Source: Glaciecola sp. UBA1851 (GTDB taxonomy: Bacteria; Pseudomonadota; Gammaproteobacteria; Enterobacterales; Alteromonadaceae). Taken from it: a stretch of 10,261 nucleotides of DNA. Positions within the stretch are counted from its first letter, which is position 1, and each line of letters begins with the position of its first letter. Below the pieces are notes generated by a model. The model did not search any database. It was not told where the DNA came from and was given only the letters and a program-made list of their open reading frames with translations. This document shows, piece after piece, positions 1 through 7,118 of the stretch. The stretch is from contig DDIL01000052.1 in NCBI GenBank assembly GCA_002338515.1, positions 1 to 10,261 on the forward strand, read 5' to 3'. Position numbers and translations under genes: made by a program.

Positions 1-110
1 CAAATCCGCGCTGTACAAGAAACAAAGATAAATACAAATACCAAAGCGAGTGTTTAAGCACTGATTTTAATTTTTACTGCATAGACTATTATTGCCAGTA
101 CAAAATTTAT
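1..110 (-). pseudogene. Decayed partial copy of the small two-helix membrane protein gene
   Basis: Bases 2-50 align without gaps to 6911-6959, inside the intact small membrane protein gene, with 39 of 49 identities and a perfect 16-base run (16-31 against 6925-6940). Read on the - strand, the same frame gives LALVFVFIFVSCTARI, which matches LAWLLAVIFVSWVAWI of the intact protein position for position. The frame is broken by a TAA at 54-56, just upstream of the matching segment. Further upstream another hydrophobic stretch (about 75-110) could be the remains of the first helix, but DNA similarity is no longer visible there and no start codon is found. The C-terminal part would lie outside the window. 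The copy is therefore old and probably non-functional. A divergent gene starting inside the window cannot be fully excluded. Confidence 0.5.
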
Positions 111-148
111 CCGTTAGAGTTACAAAAATATAAAAAAATCTTATAGAT

Positions 149-898
149 ATGGATGTTCCTCAAAATACTAATTCAGCTTTATTATCAGCAATTTCTTTAG
201 GCGATAAAAATGCCGAGAAGCAGCTTGTAGACATGTTTTTTCGTGGTTTAGTGTTTATATTGCAGCGTCATTGCAATAACCCTTCTTTAGCGCAAGACCT
301 AGCCCAAGAAACCTTTATAGTTGTACTAAAAAAAGCGCGTGACGGGGCTATCAACAAACCAGAGGCGTTATCTGCATTTATTCGCCAAACAGGTATTAAC
401 TTATTAATTGCATATAAGCGAAAAGAGACTCGGCAAAATACGCATTCCGACTCAGACACAATCCAAACCACAGTTAGTACTGCTAACGACGCAGGTCAAA
501 ATCTCCACTTTGAGAAGCTCAACACCGTGGTAAATGAAGTGATTGAAGAACTTTCCCAACAACGAGATAAAGACATTTTACGAAGTGTTTTTATACAACA
601 AGAATCAAAAAACGTTGTGTGCGCGCAACTCTCACTCACTAGTGAGCATTTCGACCGTGTATTATATCGTGCGCGAGAAAGACTAAAGCAAAAATTAGTT
701 GTTCGTCTTGGGATTAAAAACGATATGAAGTCATATCTATTTTCAGCTTTTTTACTATTATTTTTTAGTAACTTAGGCAGTCAAAATATTATTTCTTTAG
801 AAACAACGAGAGAAATACCGACCACACAACACTTCTATCAATATGTACTTGAAATTACTATGGCTCAAGAACTAAGCAAAGAGGTGCTAAATGATTGA
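149..898 (+). CDS. ECF-like sigma-70 family RNA polymerase sigma factor with hydrophobic C-terminal extension
   Basis: The 249-residue protein has the two-domain plan of extracytoplasmic-function sigma factors. A sigma-2 region spans roughly residues 14-90, with the region 2.2-like string AQDLAQETFIVVLKKA near 48-63. After a polar linker (about 92-120), a sigma-4-like helix-turn-helix covers about 125-183, ending in DRVLYRARERLKQKL. Normal ECF proteins stop about here. This one continues for some 60 residues, including a strongly hydrophobic segment at about 195-209 (SYLFSAFLLLFFSNLG) and a polar tail of about 40 residues. The factor could therefore be tethered to the membrane with its tail in the periplasm. 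Met193 (base 725) begins a stretch resembling a signal peptide, so an internal start is conceivable. The upstream region is AT-rich with no clear Shine-Dalgarno sequence. The gene is first of the five-gene cluster and overlaps the next gene by 8 bases, the usual layout of sigma and anti-sigma pairs. Family assignment is firm; the ECF subgroup is not determined. Confidence 0.85.
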   Translation: MDVPQNTNSALLSAISLGDKNAEKQLVDMFFRGLVFILQRHCNNPSLAQDLAQETFIVVLKKARDGAINKPEALSAFIRQTGINLLIAYKRKETRQNTHSDSDTIQTTVSTANDAGQNLHFEKLNTVVNEVIEELSQQRDKDILRSVFIQQESKNVVCAQLSLTSEHFDRVLYRARERLKQKLVVRLGIKNDMKSYLFSAFLLLFFSNLGSQNIISLETTREIPTTQHFYQYVLEITMAQELSKEVLND

Positions 899-1526
899 TC
901 ACAATTCTGCTTGGTTTGAGAAAGAATCAACACTATTAGATTATCAGCATAATAAGCTATCACCTGAAGAGGTAATAGCGTTTGAAGAATATATTATGGA
1001 TAAGCCTGAAATATTAGATAGATTAGAACTAAATCAAACTTTTGCTACATACAGTGCTGAAACGTCTTTTGCTAAGTCTAAGTCTTTTTGGGCGCACTTC
1101 AATATCTCTAATTTATTAATTGGCGGATTATCTGGTGCGGCAGTATTTACATTTATGTTGTTATTCTTACCGCTAAGTACCAGTGAAAATATGACAAGCG
1201 CTTCGCATATTATTTATATGGATGTATTACGTTCAACTGCACAACCAATCACACAAATTAATCTACCTGCTCAATCAAATTCAAACTTGATATTAGTTGT
1301 GAGTGTAGGGCCAGAAGTTACCGGCCCATTAAGTGCAATAATACAAGACTCTAATAAACAAGAAATTTATGAGCTTAATGACATTGTTGTTGGCAATACT
1401 GGAGAGGTAATACTACAAGTAGATAGTACAAAATTAGAACAAAGTCCTTTTTCGCTTTACGTAAACGGTTCAACACTAGAAGAAACATTAATGTTTAATT
1501 TTGATATAGTTCGTGAAAGCAAATGA
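891..1526 (+). CDS. Single-pass membrane protein, probable anti-sigma factor
   Basis: The protein has 211 residues in three parts: a cytoplasmic N-terminus (1-72), one transmembrane helix (about 73-95, SNLLIGGLSGAAVFTFMLLF) and a periplasmic part of about 115 residues rich in predicted strands. The N-terminus contains LLDYQHNKLSPEEVIAFEEYI (15-35), which resembles the opening helices of ECF anti-sigma domains (consensus-like LxxYldgeLspeE). There is no cysteine anywhere, so the zinc-binding HxxxCxxC motif of many anti-sigma factors is missing. The start has a strong GAGGTG Shine-Dalgarno at 881-886, four bases before ATG, lying inside the end of the sigma gene. The 8-base overlap with the sigma gene suggests translational coupling and matched dosage. 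Role by inference: it holds the sigma factor at the membrane and releases it when the periplasmic part senses a signal or is cleaved. The topology is clear; the anti-sigma role rests on position and weak sequence resemblance. Confidence 0.65.
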   Translation: MIDHNSAWFEKESTLLDYQHNKLSPEEVIAFEEYIMDKPEILDRLELNQTFATYSAETSFAKSKSFWAHFNISNLLIGGLSGAAVFTFMLLFLPLSTSENMTSASHIIYMDVLRSTAQPITQINLPAQSNSNLILVVSVGPEVTGPLSAIIQDSNKQEIYELNDIVVGNTGEVILQVDSTKLEQSPFSLYVNGSTLEETLMFNFDIVRESK

Positions 1527-3070
1527 AACGTACCGCAAGCCATGGAGGCGCATTTCAAGTCGTCCAGAAGAAGCATAAAAAACAAATTAAAGGCTTCAAT
1601 CTGGACGATACAGTTAGTAAGCCAGAACAACTCACTAAACGCGAAATTATTGCACTAAGCAATATATTGTTGTCACATAAGGCCATTCCGTCAAAACTTC
1701 TCGCAGGCTATACCTATTTAGGTCAATTTATTGATCATGACTTTGTACTTTCGCGAAAAACAGATGTGATTGCAAACGATGAAACAGCTTACAGTGGCGA
1801 CAACGAAAACGATACCTCACCTTCACTAGATTTATCTTGTCTATATTTTTGTAAAGCAAAGGCACAAGCCTTAGCAAAGAGCAAAACGTCTAAAGGAGCG
1901 CTAGCGTTATCAAGCGTAAAAAAATCTGACCTTAATTATCCTATTTCTGAACATCTTGGTTTAGAGTGGGATTTACCTAGGTGCAATGGAAAAGCGCTGA
2001 TACCCGATTCGAGAAATGAAGAACATATTTTAATTGCTCAGCTTCATGTTTTATTCATTAAGCTTCATAATTATTATGCGTTACAAGTTAATAAACTAGA
2101 TAGTTCTCTTTCTTCAAAAGCAGTATTTAGAAAAGCAAAGCAAGCCACCATTGCCAGCTATCAATCAATAATAGTCAACGATTTTTTAAAAACGATTATC
2201 GATCCTAAAATATATCAATTGTATTTTGAAGAGTCTGAGAACGAACAAACAAATACGCTTTCAAAAACAATTCAAACAACGCACTTTTTTACAAATAATA
2301 ATGACAAATTTAGTATTCCAAAAGCGTTCTCAGTTGCAGCATACCGATTTGGCCATGCACTGGTGCGAGATGAATATAAAATAAATAAACATACCAAACG
2401 TTGCTTAAATGAACTTTTCTCGCTTACTCAACAAAAAGACCAAATTGATTATGTATTCAAAAGTGAAAACATCATTGATTGGCATCGTTTTTTCTGTCAT
2501 GCCAGCGATAAGCAGCCTGCTATGGAGTACTTCCCAACTACCGTTATAAGGTTACCCAATTTACCTTTTCCTCATAACAACCTGTTAGCAAGAAACTTGC
2601 TACGCAGTCGCTCCCTTGACCTTATGTCTGGATTTGAGGCGCAAAATATGGTGTTAACCAAGCTGTCGAATATAGAAACAACGATAGGGCTGAGTCCACT
2701 GTTAAATACATTAATAGAAGATATCTCAAGAACAACCATTACATCACTCAATTTATCAATTAATAAAGTAGCAAGTGGCCGCGATAGCGATAAACTTTTT
2801 GATCTGTTAAAACAAAGCGAAGAACCAACTCTTCTTCATAGCCTACAACGCAAGCCACCTTTGTGGTTTTATTTACTAGCAGAGTCATCAAGAACATTAG
2901 ATGAACATGGCGGTATATCTTTTAAGCTGAGTAAGCTGCATAGCTTAATCATTGCTGAAACTTTTTACCACGCGCTACGCCATTCAAAGGCTGAATCACC
3001 TAACTTACCTTTTACTGATTTTAAACCAATGCGTAGCATGCTTGAGCTAATTACGCTTATCCAAACATAA
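1523..3070 (+). CDS. Heme peroxidase of the animal peroxidase (peroxidase-cyclooxygenase) superfamily
   Basis: The 515-residue protein carries the superfamily landmarks in order. GQFIDHD (67-73) holds the distal His72, with Gln68 and the calcium-type Asp73. DSRNEEHILIAQLHVLFIKLHN (162-183) supplies the distal Arg164. YRFGHALV (274-281) supplies the proximal His278. RNLLRSRSLDLMSG (357-370) supplies Asn358, the partner of the proximal His, followed by the bacterial-type variant of the RGRDHG region. By alignment to myeloperoxidase, both acids that form heme esters are present (Asp71 and Glu167), while His168 replaces the sulfonium-forming Met. A C-terminal PPLWFYLLAE / IIAETFYHAL block is typical of bacterial members. 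I see no signal peptide or membrane helix, so it is probably cytoplasmic unless exported by another route. Expected chemistry is peroxide-dependent oxidation of halides, thiocyanate or organic substrates; the substrate cannot be told. ATG overlaps the preceding stop (ATGA), indicating translational coupling. Confidence 0.88.
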   Translation: MKRTASHGGAFQVVQKKHKKQIKGFNLDDTVSKPEQLTKREIIALSNILLSHKAIPSKLLAGYTYLGQFIDHDFVLSRKTDVIANDETAYSGDNENDTSPSLDLSCLYFCKAKAQALAKSKTSKGALALSSVKKSDLNYPISEHLGLEWDLPRCNGKALIPDSRNEEHILIAQLHVLFIKLHNYYALQVNKLDSSLSSKAVFRKAKQATIASYQSIIVNDFLKTIIDPKIYQLYFEESENEQTNTLSKTIQTTHFFTNNNDKFSIPKAFSVAAYRFGHALVRDEYKINKHTKRCLNELFSLTQQKDQIDYVFKSENIIDWHRFFCHASDKQPAMEYFPTTVIRLPNLPFPHNNLLARNLLRSRSLDLMSGFEAQNMVLTKLSNIETTIGLSPLLNTLIEDISRTTITSLNLSINKVASGRDSDKLFDLLKQSEEPTLLHSLQRKPPLWFYLLAESSRTLDEHGGISFKLSKLHSLIIAETFYHALRHSKAESPNLPFTDFKPMRSMLELITLIQT

Positions 3071-3090
3071 CAACGAAACAGGAGATACTT

Positions 3091-3528
3091 ATGAATTTTG
3101 TAGGTCGATGGAATTTTGAAGGGCTAGACGGCGCTAATAATAACGACGGTTACCCTCTACTTGCAGCCACAAACGACTATTTTATAATAGAAGAGCCAAT
3201 TCAAAACGGCGATATGCGCTTTTATAAAGTGGTGCATTACAGGGAAGACGGCGGTGTTCGACAAACAATGGTTTTCTCACAATATAAAGAGTCTTACCCG
3301 GTAAATGTTTTCACTGATAACGCGCATGCTACCGTGTTTATGTCGTATATATTTGTGGAGGACATTGATGGGGTCGACTTTCTAAATTGTATGGCTGCAA
3401 TTATTGGTGGCAACGACTTGATTGACACTGCACAGACCACAATTGGTAGCATGGGCTTACGATATGCTGACGATGAAATACCAAACTATAACTTTACGAA
3501 ACGCTGGAATTGTAGTTCCGACAATTAA
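3091..3528 (+). CDS. Hypothetical protein in the sigma-peroxidase-CHAT cluster
   Basis: I do not recognise this 145-residue protein. It starts 20 bases after the peroxidase gene with the best ribosome binding site of the cluster (AGGAGAT at 3080-3086, four bases before ATG), so it may be made in larger amount than its neighbours. The sequence has no signal peptide and no transmembrane helix. It is acidic, rich in aromatic residues, and looks strand-rich. It opens with MNFVGRWNFEG and closes with FTKRWN, so a short G-x-W / R-W element occurs near both ends, loosely like a small beta-barrel or lipocalin-type fold; this is impression only. Two cysteines (Cys100, Cys141) are present. Its location between a peroxidase and an exported CHAT protein suggests a partner, substrate or immunity-type role, but nothing in the sequence demonstrates this. 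Confidence 0.75.
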   Translation: MNFVGRWNFEGLDGANNNDGYPLLAATNDYFIIEEPIQNGDMRFYKVVHYREDGGVRQTMVFSQYKESYPVNVFTDNAHATVFMSYIFVEDIDGVDFLNCMAAIIGGNDLIDTAQTTIGSMGLRYADDEIPNYNFTKRWNCSSDN

Positions 3529-3557
3529 CACAAACTTTTGATATAAAACGTGCTTTT

Positions 3558-6500
3558 ATGGATAAGAACGATGGCAGAATACACAGCATCAGTCTAAAAC
3601 AGATAGTTATCTTGTTTTGTCTAGTGCTGTTGCCTTGTTCTATATTCGCTCAAACTTGTGAACCTATTTTTGAAAATAAGCCATTGTTAGCTGAAAGACA
3701 ATTAGCCAGTAACAATCGTTTAGGGTCATCTGTATTAATAGCTACACACCCACATATTCGTTTACAAGTGGTATTACATGAGCAAAACCAATATCGCGTT
3801 TACAAACATGATTTATTAGCTGGAACTCCTATTTTAGTTGATGTGACCAATAATGAGCAGCAACTTGCATGTGTTTATGCAACGCACGAAAACCAGCTTG
3901 AAACACCCTTCCTTTCTTCACAAACAATGCTTCAACAGTTACCACTTAAGCCTAATCATAACGTGGCCTTACAACCTTTCTTAAATGCATCTAATTCGCC
4001 AAATACAACACTATCATTAAATAGCTTAATAGCACTTTTATCTAACGCCCCTGAGTTAAATAAAGAAATAACAAACAGCGCATATCAAACACTGATTGCT
4101 AACCTAATTCGCAACAGTCAGTTTGTGGAACTCAAAAGTGCCTTTCAACAATTTGAAATGCTCAGTTTCAATGATTATCAGACATTATGGATGCTTTCAG
4201 TCATTGTTGAAAATGCCACCATTGATCGCGATATTAATTTAGCTCTTGAATACTTCAATCGTTATGCAAATATGAATTTGTTAGACAAGAACGCTCAATT
4301 TTTGCAGCAATTAATTTTAGGCTCTATTTATTTAGCGGACAACAAATTAAGCCAAAGTGCGAGCGTATTTGATCAGGCCGCCCTATTACTAAATGGACAA
4401 AATAATATCGTTACAGGCTACAAAATTGACTATTTTGATAGCCTTGGTCATTTGCACCTTTTGCACTTTTATCAATCTAGTAGTCAATCCGACTTAACCA
4501 CGTCGTTAGATGCTGAATATAAAGCACTAGCACTAACTAAAGAAATACAAGATAACGACAAAAGCTCTAGGGTACTAAGTAACATTGCATGGATTCATAA
4601 AGCTAATGGCGACCTAAACCATGCTCTGAGAAATTACTTCCACTCTCAACATTATATTGAAGACGAACCTGACCATTTTCGTCATATTTATATTTTTCGA
4701 AACATCGGACAATTGGCCCTATCCACCGGCCAATATAGGCGTGCATTAGTGTTCTTACTCGCAGCGCTAGAGAAATCCGAGAATAAAATGCCTTTCTGGG
4801 AGGCGCGTTTATTCTGCCTAGTAGGAGAAGCTAATCTGAATTTACGTCAGTATAACGATGCACTAAGTCGAATTGAAACATGTGAAACAAAACTAGAACA
4901 ATTAGTTAATGAAACAAACAATACAATATATGTCGATCATTTGATTGAGGCGCGCATATTGTTATATAGACTTCAAGAAGCACTTGGCAATCAAGCTGGA
5001 AAAAAATTACTTTTAGAAAAGCTTACTAACTTGCCGTTTAGTATTGAAGACGCTGATTTACGCGTATCCTATAGCATGTTTATGGCAAGGCAAAAATTCA
5101 AGAACCAAGAAATGGCTGATGGGAATGAATGGTTAAGTTCAGCCTTGTCATTGAGCTACCAATCAGCAGATCCAACATTGAAAGTCAGTATTCATATGCA
5201 ATCGGCAATGCTTCTGTCCAAATTTGATAGCGAGCGTGCAAAACAGTACGGCAATATCGCTATCGACTTGTTAACCACGGCAAGTAAGGAACAATTAGAC
5301 AAAGAACAAACCATTAAATGGAAACAACAACTTCAGCGCTTTTTTTCCTTCATGAATGAAGGATATATTATTGAACAAGACTGGGAGGGCTTGTTTGCTT
5401 TTCATCATAAAATTAGAAGCCGAAGCTTTAATCAAGGCGAAAGTGAACAAGAAATAATATCTGAGAGTCTTCGCCAAGATCTTGATGACATAAGCCGACT
5501 AGCGCTTCGCAATACAAGTGATGAGCGCGATTATTCAAATACACTAAAACTAGCGATTAAAAAAACGAAACTTGCGTGGTCAGCAAATATTAATGCAACA
5601 TCGCCCATTGATTCAGAGCTAGCTTGGTACGCAAACATACAGGAATTGAGAGAAAATTCTGTATTGACGCAATATATCGATAAAAATAATAGCCAAAATT
5701 TAACAATAAATGACTATCAAAAAACACTCAGAGCTGATCAGAGTATATTGCTTTTGTTAACCACTAATAATGATTATTGGGGCCTGTTGATTAATCAGAA
5801 TGATTTTACTGCATACGAAATTGGTAATATTGAATTAACTGAAAAATTAGTAGAGCAAACACTCCAGCTTGCAAGCTCAGCTAATGCTCCATTTGGTAAT
5901 CAGAAAAAGCGAATAAGTGAAAAATTTCTACCCGCTAATGTAAGACATATTGCGTCTTCCGAACTGTATATTGTTCCAACCACAGGTTTATATAGCGTCC
6001 CTTTTTCACTACTGACCCTTAAAACAGATGCACAACCTGACTCATCAAACGCTTTTAATATAGTGCTGAGTCATTCAATCCCGGTTATTAGCAATGAATC
6101 AATACGAATAAAAACTGATGCCAAGGTTACCATATTTGCTTCACCAACATTTTCTGAGCCGAACGAGGAAGCTGATAATTGGGCAAGTAATTTGGCTAAT
6201 TTGCCTTGGTCAAAAACAGAAATTGATACGGTAAATAAGTTCTTCAACAACGCACAAATTTTTCAAGCTCAAGATGCCACCCGCAAGCAATTCTTATCAA
6301 CTAATGCGCAAAAAGCACAAATTTTACATATTTCAACGCATAGTTATTACAACAAACAAACTCCTCAGGAGACGGGGTTTGCACTTTCAGCATCAAACAA
6401 AAACGGGCAAACAATAGACGCGTTTGTAACCCAGTCAGATATACAGCATCGTTTTTACCAAAACGAACTAGTAGTCATAAATGGTTGTGAAACGGCCATG

Positions 6501-6752
6501 GGTGAAGATGCAGGCTTGGGTGGCCACTTAAGCATGTCTAGTGCATTTTTAACCAGCGGTGCAAAACAGGTTATTGGAACGCTTTGGCCAATTTCCGACA
6601 AAGCATCTGCTTTGTTTATGCGCTACTTCTATCAACAACTTGCTACCCACGGTGACGCTTCCTTGTCGTTAAGCCAAGCCCGCACTAAAATGCGAATGCA
6701 AACACGTTATAAACATCCTTTCTATTGGGCAAGCTATGTTCTAATACAATAA
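3558..6752 (+). CDS. Exported TPR-CHAT protein (caspase-like putative protease)
   Basis: The 1064-residue protein begins with a Sec signal peptide: hydrophobic core IVILFCLVLLP at about 16-26 and likely cleavage after IFA, near residue 31. A strand-rich region follows to about 130. A long helical region with TPR-like repeats covers about 170-620, clearest around 335-480. The C-terminal CHAT domain spans about 725-1064. It shows the family landmarks: LYIVPTTGLYSVPFSLL (803-819), LPWSKTEID (882-890), ATRKQFL (907-913), ILHISTHSYYN with catalytic-type His928, VVINGCETA with nucleophile-type Cys977, the AFLTSGAKQVIGTLWPISD block, and the closing HPFYWASYVLI. Both catalytic positions are intact, so an active cysteine peptidase is plausible. 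It is predicted to act outside the cytoplasm, unlike cytoplasmic TPR-CHAT proteins such as the type III-E CRISPR protease. The start lacks a good Shine-Dalgarno, although it lies 29 bases after the previous gene. It is last in the cluster; the TPR part probably binds a protein partner. Confidence 0.9.
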   Translation: MDKNDGRIHSISLKQIVILFCLVLLPCSIFAQTCEPIFENKPLLAERQLASNNRLGSSVLIATHPHIRLQVVLHEQNQYRVYKHDLLAGTPILVDVTNNEQQLACVYATHENQLETPFLSSQTMLQQLPLKPNHNVALQPFLNASNSPNTTLSLNSLIALLSNAPELNKEITNSAYQTLIANLIRNSQFVELKSAFQQFEMLSFNDYQTLWMLSVIVENATIDRDINLALEYFNRYANMNLLDKNAQFLQQLILGSIYLADNKLSQSASVFDQAALLLNGQNNIVTGYKIDYFDSLGHLHLLHFYQSSSQSDLTTSLDAEYKALALTKEIQDNDKSSRVLSNIAWIHKANGDLNHALRNYFHSQHYIEDEPDHFRHIYIFRNIGQLALSTGQYRRALVFLLAALEKSENKMPFWEARLFCLVGEANLNLRQYNDALSRIETCETKLEQLVNETNNTIYVDHLIEARILLYRLQEALGNQAGKKLLLEKLTNLPFSIEDADLRVSYSMFMARQKFKNQEMADGNEWLSSALSLSYQSADPTLKVSIHMQSAMLLSKFDSERAKQYGNIAIDLLTTASKEQLDKEQTIKWKQQLQRFFSFMNEGYIIEQDWEGLFAFHHKIRSRSFNQGESEQEIISESLRQDLDDISRLALRNTSDERDYSNTLKLAIKKTKLAWSANINATSPIDSELAWYANIQELRENSVLTQYIDKNNSQNLTINDYQKTLRADQSILLLLTTNNDYWGLLINQNDFTAYEIGNIELTEKLVEQTLQLASSANAPFGNQKKRISEKFLPANVRHIASSELYIVPTTGLYSVPFSLLTLKTDAQPDSSNAFNIVLSHSIPVISNESIRIKTDAKVTIFASPTFSEPNEEADNWASNLANLPWSKTEIDTVNKFFNNAQIFQAQDATRKQFLSTNAQKAQILHISTHSYYNKQTPQETGFALSASNKNGQTIDAFVTQSDIQHRFYQNELVVINGCETAMGEDAGLGGHLSMSSAFLTSGAKQVIGTLWPISDKASALFMRYFYQQLATHGDASLSLSQARTKMRMQTRYKHPFYWASYVLIQ

Positions 6753-6798
6753 CGAGTATTAAAAATTGCACTATTATTTGCTTAATCAAAGATTCCAT

Positions 6799-6830
6799 AA
6801 ACAAAAAGCCCAGTAGCAAAACTACTGGGC
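6799..6830 (-). terminator. Rho-independent terminator of the small membrane protein gene
   Basis: A perfect 9-bp stem (GCCCAGTAG at 6808-6816 and CTACTGGGC at 6822-6830) encloses a five-base loop. On the - strand it is followed directly by TTTTTGTTT, giving a standard intrinsic terminator about 34 bases after the stop codon of the - strand gene. On the + strand the hairpin lies about 55 bases after the CHAT gene but lacks a T-tract, so for that transcript it would act poorly or only as a 3' end stabiliser. Confidence 0.85.
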
Positions 6831-6863
6831 ATTAAGCATAACGCTTTATTTAAATCATATGCT

Positions 6864-7067
6864 CTATTGGCGAATGCGCGCATCATTCAGTGGCGCTAGT
6901 AGCAAGAAGAAAATCCACGCTACCCAAGAAACAAAGATAACTGCTAACAACCAAGCGAGTTTTTCACCACCAGTTACTTTGCTAGAGAATAAGATCCAAA
7001 GAATTGGGATCAAATACAAGATTCCAATAAAAATCATACCAATACCAGCAAAAATAAATTCCATCAT
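6864..7067 (-). CDS. Small two-helix inner membrane protein, PLDc_N-like
   Basis: The product has 66-67 residues and consists almost wholly of two transmembrane helices: about 4-28 (IFAGIGMIFIGILYLIPILW) and about 38-59 (LAWLLAVIFVSWVAWIFFLL). A short polar turn SSKVTGGEK separates them, and the tail LNDARIRQ is charged. The layout and the K-L-A-W-L-L sequence resemble the small membrane proteins related to the phospholipase D-nuclease N-terminal (PLDc_N) family. No enzymatic role is implied, and the function is unknown to me. Two adjacent ATG codons are possible. GAGGTG at 7069-7074 is one base from the first (7067) and four bases from the second (7064), so the second is the more likely start. 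It is convergent with the CHAT gene and has its own terminator. A degraded copy of its second-helix region lies at the left edge of the window. Confidence 0.75.
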   Translation of the reverse strand: MMEFIFAGIGMIFIGILYLIPILWILFSSKVTGGEKLAWLLAVIFVSWVAWIFFLLLAPLNDARIRQ

Positions 7068-7068
7068 T

Positions 7069-7074
7069 CACCTC
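7069..7074 (-). promoter_or_regulatory. Shine-Dalgarno deciding the start of the small membrane protein
   Basis: GAGGTG on the - strand lies four bases from the ATG at 7064 but only one base from the ATG at 7067. The same GAGGTG with a four-base spacer precedes the anti-sigma-like gene at 891. This supports 7064 as the true start. Confidence 0.6.
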
Positions 7075-7089
7075 AAATTAAAAGTAACC

Positions 7090-7106
7090 GCATTATCAAT
7101 TAATGC
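7090..7106. repeat. Short dyad upstream of the small membrane protein gene
   Basis: GCATTA (7090-7095) and TAATGC (7101-7106) form a 6-bp inverted repeat with a five-base spacer, in the leader of the - strand gene. It could be an operator or a weak leader hairpin; chance is possible at this AT content. Confidence 0.3.
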
Positions 7107-7118
7107 ATTCTAGGATAT

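Noticed and set aside
92..119. TTGCCA and TTAGAG as a promoter for the sigma gene
   Set aside because: The -10 part matches only two of six consensus positions, and no ECF-type autoregulatory AAC/CGT pair at the right spacing is visible, so no promoter is called here.
3558..6752. CRISPR-linked TPR-CHAT (Craspase-type) protein
   Set aside because: There is no CRISPR array or cas gene in the window, and this protein has a signal peptide, unlike the cytoplasmic type III-E protein.
6859..7113. An 84-codon + strand open frame across the small membrane protein gene
   Set aside because: It is opposite the - strand gene, which has a terminator, a Shine-Dalgarno and a sensible two-helix product; the + strand product is a lysine/isoleucine-rich antisense translation.
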